Shown here piece after piece: positions 44,632 to 53,321 of a stretch of 64,000 nucleotides of DNA (position 1 is the first letter of the stretch; each line of letters starts with the position of its first letter). A model generated the notes under the pieces. It had not been told where the DNA came from. It saw nothing but the letters and a program-made list of their open reading frames with translations, and ran no database searches. The position numbers were made by a program, and so were the translations under genes. The stretch comes from Pseudogemmobacter sp044142105 (GTDB taxonomy: Bacteria > Pseudomonadota > Alphaproteobacteria > Rhodobacterales > Rhodobacteraceae): NCBI RefSeq assembly GCF_044142105.1, contig NZ_JBGTYM010000001.1, positions 558,001 through 622,000 of the forward strand. The letters are read 5' to 3'.

Positions 44632-45762
44632 ATGGCCAAGGGCTTTGGATTCCGCGTGGCGGCAGTGGATGGCAAGGCGCGCACCGGCGTGATCGACACG
44701 CCGCGTGGCCAGATCCGCACCCCCGCCTTCATGCCCGTGGGCACGGCGGCGACCGTCAAGGCGATGTTGCCCGACAGTGTGGCCGCGACCGGGGCCGATA
44801 TCCTTCTGGGCAACACCTATCACCTGATGCTGCGCCCGACCGCCGAACGCATTGCCCGGCTGGGCGGGTTGCACAAGTTCATGAACTGGCAGAAGCCGAT
44901 CCTCACAGATTCCGGTGGCTTCCAAGTGATGAGCCTGGGACCTCTGCGCAAGCTGACCGAGGAGGGCGTTGTCTTCTCCAGCCATATCGACGGCTCGAAG
45001 CACCATCTGACGCCCGAGCGCAGCATGGAAATCCAGGCACTTCTGGGCAGCGACATCGTGATGTGTTTCGACGAATGCCCCGCACTGCCCGCCGACGAGG
45101 CAACCGTGGCAAAGTCGATGCGGCTGTCGATGCGATGGGCGCGGCGGTCGCGGCAAGCCTTTGGCGACCGGCCCGGCCATGCGCTGTTCGGCATCATGCA
45201 AGGCGGCGTCACCCGCGAGCTGCGGGCGGAATCGGCGGCGGAACTGCGCTCGATCGGCTTTGACGGCTATGCCATCGGCGGGCTGGCGGTGGGCGAGGGG
45301 CAGGCCGCGATGTTCGACGTGCTCGACTATGCACCCAGCCTTCTGCCCGAAGACAAGCCACGCTACCTGATGGGCGTCGGCAAGCCCGACGATATCGTGG
45401 GCGCGGTAGAGCGCGGCGTCGACATGATGGATTGCGTCTTGCCCAGCCGCTCGGGCCGCACCGGTCAGGCCTGGACCCGGCGCGGTCAGGTCAACATCAA
45501 GAATGCCCGTCACATGGACGACCCGCGGCCCTTGGACGAAAACTGCAAATGTCCGGCCTGCCGCAATTACAGCCGCGCCTATCTGCACCATGTCTTCAAA
45601 GCACAGGAAATTATCGCCTCGATGCTGCTGACTTGGCATAACCTGCATTACTATCAAGAGCTTATGTCCGGCCTGCGCGCGGCCATCGCGTCCGGCAACC
45701 TCAAGGCCCATGTCGCGGCCTTCCATGCCCGCCGCGCCGAAGGCGATATCGAGCCCCTTTAG
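44632..45762 (+). CDS. tgt: tRNA-guanine transglycosylase
   Basis: Queuine/preQ1 tRNA-ribosyltransferase, 376 residues, which swaps guanine-34 for preQ1 in tRNAs with GUN anticodons. Visible: the N-terminal barrel (GQIRTPAFMPVGTAATVKAM), DSGGFQVMSLG holding a catalytic Asp (about residue 90-100), MCFDECPA, GGLAVGEGQ, and a zinc site CKCPACR plus a downstream His in TWHNLHYYQ. ATG at 44632 follows GGAGGG. It is a single housekeeping gene next to the efflux operon. The tRNA-Asp (GUC) elsewhere in this window is a natural substrate. Confidence 0.97.
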   Translation: MAKGFGFRVAAVDGKARTGVIDTPRGQIRTPAFMPVGTAATVKAMLPDSVAATGADILLGNTYHLMLRPTAERIARLGGLHKFMNWQKPILTDSGGFQVMSLGPLRKLTEEGVVFSSHIDGSKHHLTPERSMEIQALLGSDIVMCFDECPALPADEATVAKSMRLSMRWARRSRQAFGDRPGHALFGIMQGGVTRELRAESAAELRSIGFDGYAIGGLAVGEGQAAMFDVLDYAPSLLPEDKPRYLMGVGKPDDIVGAVERGVDMMDCVLPSRSGRTGQAWTRRGQVNIKNARHMDDPRPLDENCKCPACRNYSRAYLHHVFKAQEIIASMLLTWHNLHYYQELMSGLRAAIASGNLKAHVAAFHARRAEGDIEPL

Positions 45763-45871
45763 TCTCGCCTTTAGCCTTGCACAGGGTGCAGGGCGGCTTT
45801 GCACAGTGGCCGGGGTTGCCCGGCGCCGGGCAGCGCCTAGGTCATGTCTCCAACCCAACGGGAGACGTTCA

Positions 45872-46960
45872 ATGTCCGACACGCTTTTCACACCGCTCAA
45901 GGCGGGCAAGATCGAAATGAAGAACCGGGTGGTCATGGCCCCCCTGACCCGAAACCGTGCCTATGCGGGCGATGTGCCGGGCGATTTGCATGTGGAATAT
46001 TACCGCCAGCGCGCCGGGGCCGGGCTGATCGTGACCGAAGGATCGCAGATATCGCCGCAGGGCAAGGGCTATGCCGACACGCCCGGCATCTATTCGGACG
46101 CACAGGTCGAGGGCTGGAAGAAGGTGACCGATGCCGTCCATGCGGCGGGCGGCAGGATCGTGATCCAGCTCTGGCATGTGGGCCGCATCAGCCACCCGGA
46201 CCTTCTGGATGGCGGCACTCCGGTCGCACCCTCCGCCATTCCGGCGGGTTCGCGCACTTTCGTCAACGGCCAGTTTCTGGAAACCGGCGCGCCGCGTGCG
46301 CTGAGCGAGGCCGAGATTGCCGCGACGGTGCGGGATTACCGCAAGGCTGCCGCCAATGCGATCCGCGCGGGCTTTGACGGCGTCGAGATCCACGGCGCGA
46401 ACGGCTATCTGGTCGACCAGTTCCTGCGCGACACCTCGAACACCCGCACCGATGGCTATGGCGGTCCGATCTCCAACCGCACCCGCTTCCTGCGCGAAGT
46501 GGTGACGGCGGTGGCCGATGAGATCGGCACCGACCGCACCGGCATCCGCCTCTCGCCCTGGTCGAACGCCAACAATGTCGGCATTGACAGCGACACGCCC
46601 GCCCTGTTCGGCGCGGTGATGGACATTCTCAACGCGGTCGGAATCGCCTTCCTTCACGTGGTCGAGGGCCAGACCGGCGGCCCGCGCGACTGGCCTGCGG
46701 GGGGGATCGAGGCGCTGCGGGCACGGTTCAAGGGAGTCTGGATCGCCAACAACGGCTACACGCGCGAGACGGCGGTGAAGGCAGTTGCCTCTGGGGCTGC
46801 GGATGCCGTCGCTTTCGGCAAGCTGTATATCTCGAACCCCGATCTGGCCGAGCGTCTGGCGGCGAATGCGCCGCTGAACCCCCTGCCGACCGAGGGGCTG
46901 TATGGTGGTGGCGCCGAAGGTTACACCGACTATCCGACCCTGGCCGAGGTCAGCGCCTAA
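45872..46960 (+). CDS. nemA: Alkene reductase, old yellow enzyme family
   Basis: A 362-residue FMN-dependent ene-reductase that reduces activated C=C bonds or nitrate esters with NAD(P)H. It starts MSDTLFTPLKAGKIEMKNRVVMAPLTRNRA; later WHVGRISHP (catalytic-site region, about residues 99-107), HGANGYLVDQFLRDTSNTR (about 175-195, substrate His-Asn pair region) and the NNGYT / FGKLYISNPDLAERL phosphate-binding end. ATG follows GGGAGAC. It overlaps the next, convergent gene by four bases at the stop codons. It is a single-domain enzyme, unlike the two amine dehydrogenases earlier in the window. Confidence 0.92.
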   Translation: MSDTLFTPLKAGKIEMKNRVVMAPLTRNRAYAGDVPGDLHVEYYRQRAGAGLIVTEGSQISPQGKGYADTPGIYSDAQVEGWKKVTDAVHAAGGRIVIQLWHVGRISHPDLLDGGTPVAPSAIPAGSRTFVNGQFLETGAPRALSEAEIAATVRDYRKAAANAIRAGFDGVEIHGANGYLVDQFLRDTSNTRTDGYGGPISNRTRFLREVVTAVADEIGTDRTGIRLSPWSNANNVGIDSDTPALFGAVMDILNAVGIAFLHVVEGQTGGPRDWPAGGIEALRARFKGVWIANNGYTRETAVKAVASGAADAVAFGKLYISNPDLAERLAANAPLNPLPTEGLYGGGAEGYTDYPTLAEVSA

Positions 46961-48078
46961 AGCCCAAAGGGCGCAAGGTCGCGCGCCTGGCGGGCCTGCA
47001 GGAGAAAACGGTAGCTCGGGTTGCCAAAACCCGGGTCGCCGCCGTTTTCTCCGTGGGCATGAAAGGTCAGGATCGCGGGGGTATCGCCGGTCACCCGGAT
47101 CGCCTTGAGCGGTAGGCGCGTTTCGAATGCGCTCTCGACCATCCGGCTTCGCGCGTCAGGCCAGGCGGCGGTCAGGCGGCGGGCGGACGCTTCGGCCTCG
47201 GCGCGGGTCGCATAGCTGAAGACGGCGGCGGTGTGGTCTGTCTTCCCATCGGAAAGATCCACGAAAATACCCAACCTCCAGGGCAGGAGCCCCGCTCCCG
47301 CAGGTTCTGCCGAGAGCGAGGCCTGATCGGTGAGGACGATGGCCTGCACCTGCCGGGCGCCGGCAAAGGCGGGGTCTTCCAGCGCCGCGCAAAGGGCGGC
47401 GAGATCGGCATGGCCCTGCGGTCCCGCCGCACCTGCAAGCCCAGCCAGGAGCGGCCATTCCGAAGCCTGGATCAAGCGCTGGCCTTCCAGTCGAACCCGC
47501 GATGACTTGCCGATCGCGCCGCCGAAAGGATCGGCCAGATAGCGCAGCGCCAGCGAAATGGCGTTGTCTTCACCCCGCGCCCAGGCGGTTACGCCCTGCA
47601 CGGTGGTTTCCGCGATGCCCCGCGCAGCCAGGGCAGGCCCGACCGCCATTGTCGCAGCGGGCACAAGTTCGAGGATCGCGCCGGTGACCGGCGGCGCGGC
47701 AACGGTCACGAAACGGCGCATTTGCGCCGCCGTGGCACCGATCGTCCGCGCCCATCCCCCGTCAAACCCTGCGGCAAGAGAATCGAGTGCGAAGCCGGTC
47801 TGAAAGCGCGACCACGACGGGAAGGGGCCTTTCGCGCCCAGGCCAAGCGCGCCGCAGGTCTCTGGATCGCCCCAGGCGATCTCCCACGGAGGTGCGTTTG
47901 GGCCGGGATGCAGCAACACCGCTTCGGGCAAAAGCCCCAGGTCGGTCAGGAGAGAGCCCGCCGGCGCGCCGGTCTGCGCCGCAACGCGGTCGGCGGACCA
48001 AGCCGCGACCAGGGGAAACGCGGCGAGCCCGGCAAGGATCTCGCGGCGGCACAGCGGGGAAAACGGGTCTTGCGGCAT
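46957..48078 (-). CDS. Exported protein of unknown function with Tat-like signal
   Basis: A 373-residue protein whose N-terminus (CRREILAGLAAFPLVAAWSADRVAAQ) fits a twin-arginine or Sec signal with cleavage around residue 34. The mature part is hydrophilic and Ala/Gly rich, with no metal or active-site motif I can name, although segments such as WARGEDNAISLALRYLADPFGG look structured. It shares a convergent stop overlap with nemA and has no close upstream partner on its strand. I do not recognise the family. Confidence 0.7.
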   Translation of the reverse strand: MPQDPFSPLCRREILAGLAAFPLVAAWSADRVAAQTGAPAGSLLTDLGLLPEAVLLHPGPNAPPWEIAWGDPETCGALGLGAKGPFPSWSRFQTGFALDSLAAGFDGGWARTIGATAAQMRRFVTVAAPPVTGAILELVPAATMAVGPALAARGIAETTVQGVTAWARGEDNAISLALRYLADPFGGAIGKSSRVRLEGQRLIQASEWPLLAGLAGAAGPQGHADLAALCAALEDPAFAGARQVQAIVLTDQASLSAEPAGAGLLPWRLGIFVDLSDGKTDHTAAVFSYATRAEAEASARRLTAAWPDARSRMVESAFETRLPLKAIRVTGDTPAILTFHAHGENGGDPGFGNPSYRFLLQARQARDLAPFGL

Positions 48079-48237
48079 CAGCTTCTCGATCTTGGTCGCG
48101 ATGACAAGTTCGACCGTAAGGTGACGGCCGACACGAGGGCTGGCAAGGATGGTTACCCCGACCCGGCATCAACCCCGTGTGACGATCCACTCTTGCAGCG
48201 GCAAGCGCGCAGGTTCACATTGGCGGGCCAAGACCAA

Positions 48238-48290
48238 GGCCCGGGTCCCGCGTCCCGGGCCGCGCTTGAAACCCCCGATGCGGGTACACA
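48238..48290 (+). promoter_or_regulatory. Hairpin and possible heat-shock promoter of lon
   Basis: GGCCCGGG (48238-48245) and CCCGGGCC (48254-48261) form an 8-bp hairpin. Four bases later CTTGAA (48265-48270) and TACACA (48285-48290), 14 bases apart, resemble a sigma-32 promoter, 80 bases ahead of lon. Consensus match is partial. Confidence 0.4.
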
Positions 48291-48369
48291 AGTTAATCAG
48301 TCCGCGGGGACGACCGGATTGCCGATGGTCGGGGTCCGGTCCCGTCTGCCGCCTATGAAGGATGACAAG

Positions 48370-50775
48370 ATGAACGAACCCCTGTCCTCCAGCTTCCCCG
48401 TGTTGCCGCTGCGCGACATCGTGGTCTTCCCCCATATGATCGTGCCGCTGTTCGTGGGTCGCGAGAAATCGGTGCGGGCGCTGGAAGAGGTGATGGCCGA
48501 TGACAAGCAGATCCTGCTGTCCAGCCAGATCGACCCCACGGTCGATGACCCCGAAGCCGACGGGATCTACCGCGTCGGCGTGCTGGCCAATGTTCTCCAG
48601 CTTCTGAAACTGCCCGATGGCACCGTGAAGGTGCTGGTCGAGGGCAAGGCCCGCGTGAAGATCACCGAATTCCTGGAAAACCCCTCTTTCTTCGAGGCGA
48701 ATGCCGTTCGTCTGGACGAACAGACCGGCGATAGCGCCTCGGTTGAGGCGCTGGTCCGCGCCGTGGGTGAGGAATTCGAACGCTATGCCAAGGTGAAGAA
48801 GAACATCCCCGAAGAGGCGATGTCGGCGGTCAGCGAAACGCGCGAACCGGCGCGTCTGGCCGATCTGGTCGCGGGGCATCTGGGCATCGAGGTCGCGCAG
48901 AAGCAGGAGCTTCTGGAAACGCTGACCGTCGCCGAACGGCTTGAGAAGGTCTATGGCCAGATGCAGGGCGAACTGTCGGTCCTGCAGGTCGAGAAGAAGA
49001 TCAAGTCGCGCGTCAAGACCCAGATGGAGAAGACGCAGCGCGAGTATTACCTGAACGAACAGATGAAGGCGATCCAGCGCGAGTTGGGCGATGGCGAGGA
49101 GGGCCAGAACGAGGTCGCCGAGCTGGAAGAGCGCATCCGCAAGACCGAACTGTCCAAGGAAGCTCGCGAGAAGGCCGAGGCCGAGGTCAAGAAGCTCAAG
49201 ACCATGTCGCCGATGTCTGCTGAGGCGACCGTGGTGCGCAACTACCTTGACTGGCTGCTGGGCGTGCCCTGGGGCGTCAAAAGCCGCATGAAGAAGGATC
49301 TGGGCGCCGCGCAGAAGGTGCTCGATGCCGATCACTACGGTCTGGACAAGGTCAAGGAGCGGATCGTCGAATATCTCGCCGTGCAGGCGCGGTCGACCAA
49401 GCTCAAGGGCCCGATCCTGTGCCTCGTTGGCCCGCCCGGCGTGGGCAAGACCTCGCTTGGCCGTTCGGTCGCAAAGGCGACGGGGCGCGAATTCATCCGC
49501 ATCTCGCTGGGCGGCGTGCGTGATGAATCGGAAATCCGCGGCCACCGGCGGACCTATATCGGCTCGATGCCCGGCAAGATCATCCAGTCGCTGAAAAAGG
49601 CCAAGACCACGAACCCGCTGATCCTGCTCGATGAAATCGACAAGATGGGGCAGGATTTCCGCGGTGACCCGGCTTCGGCCCTGCTGGAGGTGCTGGATCC
49701 AGAACAGAACTCGACCTTCGTCGATCACTATCTTGAAGTGGAATACGACCTGTCGAACGTGATGTTCATCACCACGGCCAACAGCTACAACATGCCGGGC
49801 CCGCTTCTTGACCGGATGGAGATCATCTCGGTCGCGGGCTATACCGAGGACGAGAAGCGCGAGATCGCCAAGGGCCATCTCCTGCCCAAGCAGGTCAAGG
49901 CCAATGGTTTGAAGAAGGGCGAATTCGTGGTCTCGGACCAGGCGCTGACCCATGTGATCCGCTACTATACGCGGGAAGCCGGGGTGCGGAACCTTGAGCG
50001 CGAAATCGCCAAGCTGGCGCGCAAGGCGGTGACCGATATCCTGAAGGGCAAGACCAAGAAGGTCGATGTCACGCCGGAAAAGGCCGAGGAATACCTTGGT
50101 GTCCAGCGCCACCGCTATGGCTTGGCCGAGAAGGAGGATCAGGTCGGCGTGGTGACGGGTCTGGCCTGGACCAGTGTTGGGGGCGATCTGTTGCAGATCG
50201 AGGCGCTGAAACTGCCCGGAAAGGGGCGGATGAAGACCACGGGCAAGCTGGGCGAGGTGATGAAGGAATCGATCGAGGCGGCGTCGAGCTATGTCCGCTC
50301 GATCAGCCCGCAGCTTGGCGTCAAGCCGCCCAAGTTCGAGACGATGGATATCCATGTCCACGTCCCGGATGGCGCGACGCCCAAGGACGGGCCTTCGGCC
50401 GGTCTGGCCATGGTGACCTCGATCGTCTCGGTGATCACCGGGATCCCGGTACGCAAGGACATTGCCATGACGGGCGAGGTGTCCTTGCGCGGCAATGCGA
50501 TGGCGATCGGCGGCCTGAAGGAGAAGCTGCTGGCAGCCCTGCGCGGCGGCATCAAGACGGTGTTCATCCCCGAGGAGAATGCCAAGGATCTGGCCGAAAT
50601 CCCCGAGAACGTGAAGACCGGGCTCAAGATCATTCCGGTCACGCATGTACGCGAGGTTCTGGCCCAGGCGCTGGTGCGCCAGCCCGAGCCGGTCGATTGG
50701 GACGAAGCGGCCGAGGAAGCCGCAGCCGCCGCCCGCAAGGCAGGGGGCGAGGCCCCGGCGCAGATCGCGCATTGA
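48370..50775 (+). CDS. lon: ATP-dependent protease La (Lon)
   Basis: A 801-residue Lon protease, degrading misfolded and regulatory proteins in the cytoplasm. Domain order: N-terminal LON domain (residues about 8-205), coiled-coil region, AAA+ module with GPPGVGKTS Walker A (about 355-363) and LLDEIDKMG Walker B, then the Ser-Lys proteolytic domain with DGPSAG (Ser about 678). The ATG at 48370 follows AAGGATG. A 200-codon upstream extension exists as open frame but overlaps the unrelated gene on the other strand and lacks similarity. A strong hairpin terminator follows. Confidence 0.97.
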   Translation: MNEPLSSSFPVLPLRDIVVFPHMIVPLFVGREKSVRALEEVMADDKQILLSSQIDPTVDDPEADGIYRVGVLANVLQLLKLPDGTVKVLVEGKARVKITEFLENPSFFEANAVRLDEQTGDSASVEALVRAVGEEFERYAKVKKNIPEEAMSAVSETREPARLADLVAGHLGIEVAQKQELLETLTVAERLEKVYGQMQGELSVLQVEKKIKSRVKTQMEKTQREYYLNEQMKAIQRELGDGEEGQNEVAELEERIRKTELSKEAREKAEAEVKKLKTMSPMSAEATVVRNYLDWLLGVPWGVKSRMKKDLGAAQKVLDADHYGLDKVKERIVEYLAVQARSTKLKGPILCLVGPPGVGKTSLGRSVAKATGREFIRISLGGVRDESEIRGHRRTYIGSMPGKIIQSLKKAKTTNPLILLDEIDKMGQDFRGDPASALLEVLDPEQNSTFVDHYLEVEYDLSNVMFITTANSYNMPGPLLDRMEIISVAGYTEDEKREIAKGHLLPKQVKANGLKKGEFVVSDQALTHVIRYYTREAGVRNLEREIAKLARKAVTDILKGKTKKVDVTPEKAEEYLGVQRHRYGLAEKEDQVGVVTGLAWTSVGGDLLQIEALKLPGKGRMKTTGKLGEVMKESIEAASSYVRSISPQLGVKPPKFETMDIHVHVPDGATPKDGPSAGLAMVTSIVSVITGIPVRKDIAMTGEVSLRGNAMAIGGLKEKLLAALRGGIKTVFIPEENAKDLAEIPENVKTGLKIIPVTHVREVLAQALVRQPEPVDWDEAAEEAAAAARKAGGEAPAQIAH

Positions 50776-50796
50776 TCCTCCAGGAAAGCGTTGAAG

Positions 50797-50824
50797 CGGG
50801 CGGTCCTTCGGGGCCGCCCGTTTT
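50797..50824 (+). terminator. Rho-independent terminator of lon
   Basis: CGGGCGGTCC (50797-50806), TTCG loop, GGGCCGCCCG (50811-50820) and TTTT (50821-50824). It ends at the stop of the convergent TetR gene and may serve both. Confidence 0.85.
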
Positions 50825-51366
50825 CATTGCGCAAGGGGCAGGGCGGCGAGAAGGTGATCAAGCGCGCCGGGGGTGGCTGTGGCGCCCGGATGGGCGGCAA
50901 GCGCCAGAGCGGCACCATGGGTGAAGTCGATCAGGATATCGCGCCAGGCCAGCACGGCGGGGTCATGGAGCCCTGCCTCGCGCAGCAGGTTCTCCAGCCG
51001 GTCGGTGATGCGCTGCGCCTCAGCGGGAAAGGCGGCGGGGTCGCGGAAGATCTCCAGCGTCAGGGCAGGGTGGGCCTGGACCGCCGCATGATAGGCGGCG
51101 ATCAGCCCGGCAAGGCGTTGCCGGGCCGTCCCTTCTGCCGGGGCGTCGACGCCCGCATAGGCGCGGTCAGCCAGGGCGCGGATCAGGGCGGCGCGGTCGG
51201 CGTGGTGGTGATACAGCGCCATGGGCGTCAGGCCAAGCGCCGCCGCGAGGCGCCGCAGGGTCAGTCCTTCGCAACCATCGGCATCAAGGATCGCAAGGGC
51301 CGTGGCGAGGATGCGGTCGGGCAGGTCTTCGCGCCCCTCTTTGCGCGGGCGCCCGCGCGATGTCAT
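50824..51366 (-). CDS. TetR-family transcriptional regulator
   Basis: A 180-residue TetR protein: N-terminal SRGRPRKEGREDLPDRIL, helix-turn-helix with LTLRRLAAALGLTPMALYHHHADRAALIRAL (about residues 35-65), and a ligand domain of about 110 residues. Its ATG overlaps the stop of the DHFR-like gene by four bases, so both are expressed from one promoter. A large palindrome ahead of that operon is its probable operator. Confidence 0.88.
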   Translation of the reverse strand: MTSRGRPRKEGREDLPDRILATALAILDADGCEGLTLRRLAAALGLTPMALYHHHADRAALIRALADRAYAGVDAPAEGTARQRLAGLIAAYHAAVQAHPALTLEIFRDPAAFPAEAQRITDRLENLLREAGLHDPAVLAWRDILIDFTHGAALALAAHPGATATPGALDHLLAALPLAQ

Positions 51367-51899
51367 CGCGCCACCCGATAGTGCGATTGGACCAGGCCCG
51401 AGGGGAAAGCGTGGCTGGCCAGCAGCTTCAGGTCGATGTCGTGGGGCAGGGGGCCGAACAGCGGCAAGCCCTGACCCAAGAGGACCGGCACCTGGGTCAG
51501 GATGATCTCGGCGATCAGGCCTTTCCGCAGAAAGCTGCGGATCACCTGGCCGCCATCGACATAGACGCGCTGCGCCCCTTCGGCCGCCAGCATCTCCATC
51601 GCGGCCTCGGGTGCAAGATCCACGAACCGGACCCTGCCTTCCAGCCGTGCCGGGGGCGCCTGTCCGGCAAGACGGCGCGAAAGGACAAGGACAGGAACCG
51701 GATAGGGCCAGGGATCGAGTTCCTGTACCGCCGCCCAGGTTCCCGCCCCCATCACCATCGCGTCCATCCGGCCGATGAAGGGATCAAAACCATGATCCTC
51801 GGCCAGATCGTCGCGGGCGAGCAGCCAGGAAATGTCGCCATCCTGCCGGGCGATGAACCCGTCCAAGCTGGTCGCGATGAAGACGTAGCCCCCTGTCAC
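51363..51899 (-). CDS. DHFR-like (RibD C-terminal) reductase
   Basis: A 178-residue member of the RibD-C/DHFR-like reductase family, starting at GTG (VTGGYVFIATSLDGFIARQD) with GGGAGGG ahead. DAMVMGAGTW (about residues 46-55), VLVLSRRL and VYVDGGQVI (about 113-121) mark the NADPH-binding fold. These small proteins usually act on pteridine- or flavin-precursor-like substrates, but activities are mostly untested and this is not true folate reductase. It is in an operon with its TetR regulator. Confidence 0.85.
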   Translation of the reverse strand: MTGGYVFIATSLDGFIARQDGDISWLLARDDLAEDHGFDPFIGRMDAMVMGAGTWAAVQELDPWPYPVPVLVLSRRLAGQAPPARLEGRVRFVDLAPEAAMEMLAAEGAQRVYVDGGQVIRSFLRKGLIAEIILTQVPVLLGQGLPLFGPLPHDIDLKLLASHAFPSGLVQSHYRVAR

Positions 51900-51900
51900 G

Positions 51901-51943
51901 GCACCCTCCCTTTAATATACATAGTATAATAAAGGGAGGGTGC
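51901..51943. promoter_or_regulatory. Long inverted repeat at DHFR-like/TetR operon promoter
   Basis: Two 19-base arms at 51901-51919 and 51925-51943, starting GCACCCTCCC on one side and ending GGGAGGGTGC on the other, differ at one position and enclose CATAG. The AT-rich core includes candidate -10 boxes and the outer G-run includes the ribosome site of the GTG start. It fits a TetR operator that blocks transcription; the RNA form could also hide the ribosome site. Confidence 0.7.
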
Positions 51944-51956
51944 GGCGAAGCAAGCC

Positions 51957-52388
51957 TCAGGTGACGCGGCGCGACTCCAGGCCGAGGCGGCGGTAATCCA
52001 CCGCCTTGATGCCGAAGGGAAGCCGGACCAGCGCCTCGGGGCGGCGGACGGCGACCTCGTCGGCCATCACGCCTTGCCAAACCCCGTCAAGGCCCGGATA
52101 GCGCCAGTGATAAAGGGCGAGGCCCTGCGGCGTCATGCCGACCGCACGGATATCCGTCTTGCAGCGCCGGTCGCTGACCACGGGAACGGGGGCATTGCCA
52201 TTGCTCGCGGCCGCAGCAAACATGATCAACGCCATCAGGGGCACCAGGAAATCATGGCTGCCCGACAAGGCTGTCTCGCTGCGCACCACCTCGGGTTCCA
52301 TCACCGGTTCGGCCATTCCGCCCGCGCTGACGGGGTGCGACAGGACGCCCAGAACCAGGGCCGAAGACAAGTACAGCGACTTCTTCAT
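51957..52388 (-). CDS. Exported protein with S74-type intramolecular chaperone-like domain
   Basis: A 143-residue protein with a Sec signal (MKKSLYLSSALVLGVLSHPVSAGG) and a hydrophobic stretch near residues 46-62 that may anchor it. The C-terminal half (VSDRRCKTDIRAVGMTPQGLALYHWRYP, split here: SDRRCKTDIR, then GLALYHWRYP) resembles the peptidase S74/tail-fibre chaperone fold that I know from short alphaproteobacterial proteins. The usual catalytic Ser-Lys pair of autocleaving S74 domains seems kept as S-D-R-R-x-K. Function unknown. On the same strand as the DHFR-like operon but separated from it by the inverted repeat. Confidence 0.65.
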   Translation of the reverse strand: MKKSLYLSSALVLGVLSHPVSAGGMAEPVMEPEVVRSETALSGSHDFLVPLMALIMFAAAASNGNAPVPVVSDRRCKTDIRAVGMTPQGLALYHWRYPGLDGVWQGVMADEVAVRRPEALVRLPFGIKAVDYRRLGLESRRVT

Positions 52389-52616
52389 GTATTCTCTCCC
52401 CTATAGGCAACAGGTGTTGTGCTGAAATCCGGCGGGCGCGTGGTCCGACGATGCGGATGGCGTGCCATTGGCCAGTTTTGCGGCGAAGACCGCGCCGATC
52501 AAGTCTTTCCAGACAGATCGGGTTGCGCGGCCGGAGACAGAAGCATGTTTCCTGTGGCTTTGCTTCCAGAGCGTCGATAATCTTTCCGAAAAAGCCGGAA
52601 AAGAAGGACCTTTCCG

Positions 52617-52997
52617 ATGGCAACCAAGAAATCGAGCGCAGCCAAAGCCAGTGCCGAAGCCGACCCCGCGGCTTCCCCCGAGGCAGCGCAAGCCAACCCG
52701 CCAGCAGTGGCGGAGAAGGGTCCGGGCCTCAAGATCAAGGACCTGGTGACCCGCGTCACCGAAGCGACGGGCGGCAAGCGTAAGGACGTGAAGGAGATGG
52801 TCGAGGCCACGCTCAAGGTCCTGGGCGATGCCATGGCCAAGGGCGAGGACATGAACCTTCCGGGCTTCGGCCGCACCCGCATCACCCGCACCACCGAGAA
52901 GGACGGCGCGGCGCATCTGACGATGAAAGTCAGACGCGGCGCACATCGCGCGAAACATGTCCATGAGCCTCTTGCAGAGGACGGCGAGGATAGCTAG
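52617..52997 (+). CDS. HU-family DNA-binding protein
   Basis: A 126-residue histone-like protein with a 30-residue Ala/Pro/Ser/Lys-rich N-terminal extension (MATKKSSAAKASAEADPAAS) ahead of a HU/IHF-type core (about residues 35-120: KIKDLVTRVTEATGGKRKDV, LGDAMAKGEDMNLPGFGRT). The arm residue pattern with GRTRITR fits minor-groove binding. HU normally lacks the extension, so this is a variant; eukaryote-like lysine tails occur in some Rhodobacterales HU proteins. ATG after GAAGGA. The tRNA-Val follows 24 bases after the stop, with a weak promoter inside the gene end. Confidence 0.85.
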   Translation: MATKKSSAAKASAEADPAASPEAAQANPPAVAEKGPGLKIKDLVTRVTEATGGKRKDVKEMVEATLKVLGDAMAKGEDMNLPGFGRTRITRTTEKDGAAHLTMKVRRGAHRAKHVHEPLAEDGEDS

Positions 52998-53021
52998 AAG
53001 CACCGCACCGAATTCAGGTTC

Positions 53022-53096
53022 GGGCGATTAGCTCAGCGGTAGAGCGCTTCGTTCACATCGAAGATGTCAGCGGTTCAAATCCGTTATCGCCCACCA
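53022..53096 (+). tRNA. tRNA-Val (CAC)
   Basis: A 75-base cloverleaf including the encoded CCA: acceptor GGGCGAT pairs with ATCGCCC, D-arm AGCTCAGCGGTAGAGC, anticodon loop TTCACAT between CTTCG and CGAAG (anticodon CAC), T-arm GGTTCAAATCC. A weak TTGCAG / TAGAAG promoter (52972-53000, 17-base spacer) lies within the HU gene end. Confidence 0.95.
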
Positions 53097-53124
53097 TTCT
53101 TTCCGGCCAGATGGCTGGATCAGG

Positions 53125-53157
53125 GGGCCGGCTCTGCGAAATCAGGACCGGCCCTTT
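53125..53157 (+). terminator. Terminator after tRNA-Val (CAC)
   Basis: GGGCCGG (53125-53131) and CCGGCCC (53148-53154) form a 7-bp stem followed by TTTC; about 30 bases after the tRNA. Confidence 0.65.
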
Positions 53158-53321
53158 CGATTCTTCGGTAAAAAATCATAGTCGGTTCAACGGATTGCAC
53201 GGCGCCCGAAAGATGACAGCCCTTGTCATTTGAAGGAATCCCCCGACCGGCGCATCTCTCTCTCCACAGCTTTACCGCCCCACCGGAACAGCGGGGCAAT
53301 CGACACACAGGAGAGGATCAG

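Noticed and set aside
47722..48369. Upstream extension of lon
   Set aside because: Runs antisense through another gene and is not Lon-like; the ATG at 48370 has a ribosome site and the family N-terminus.
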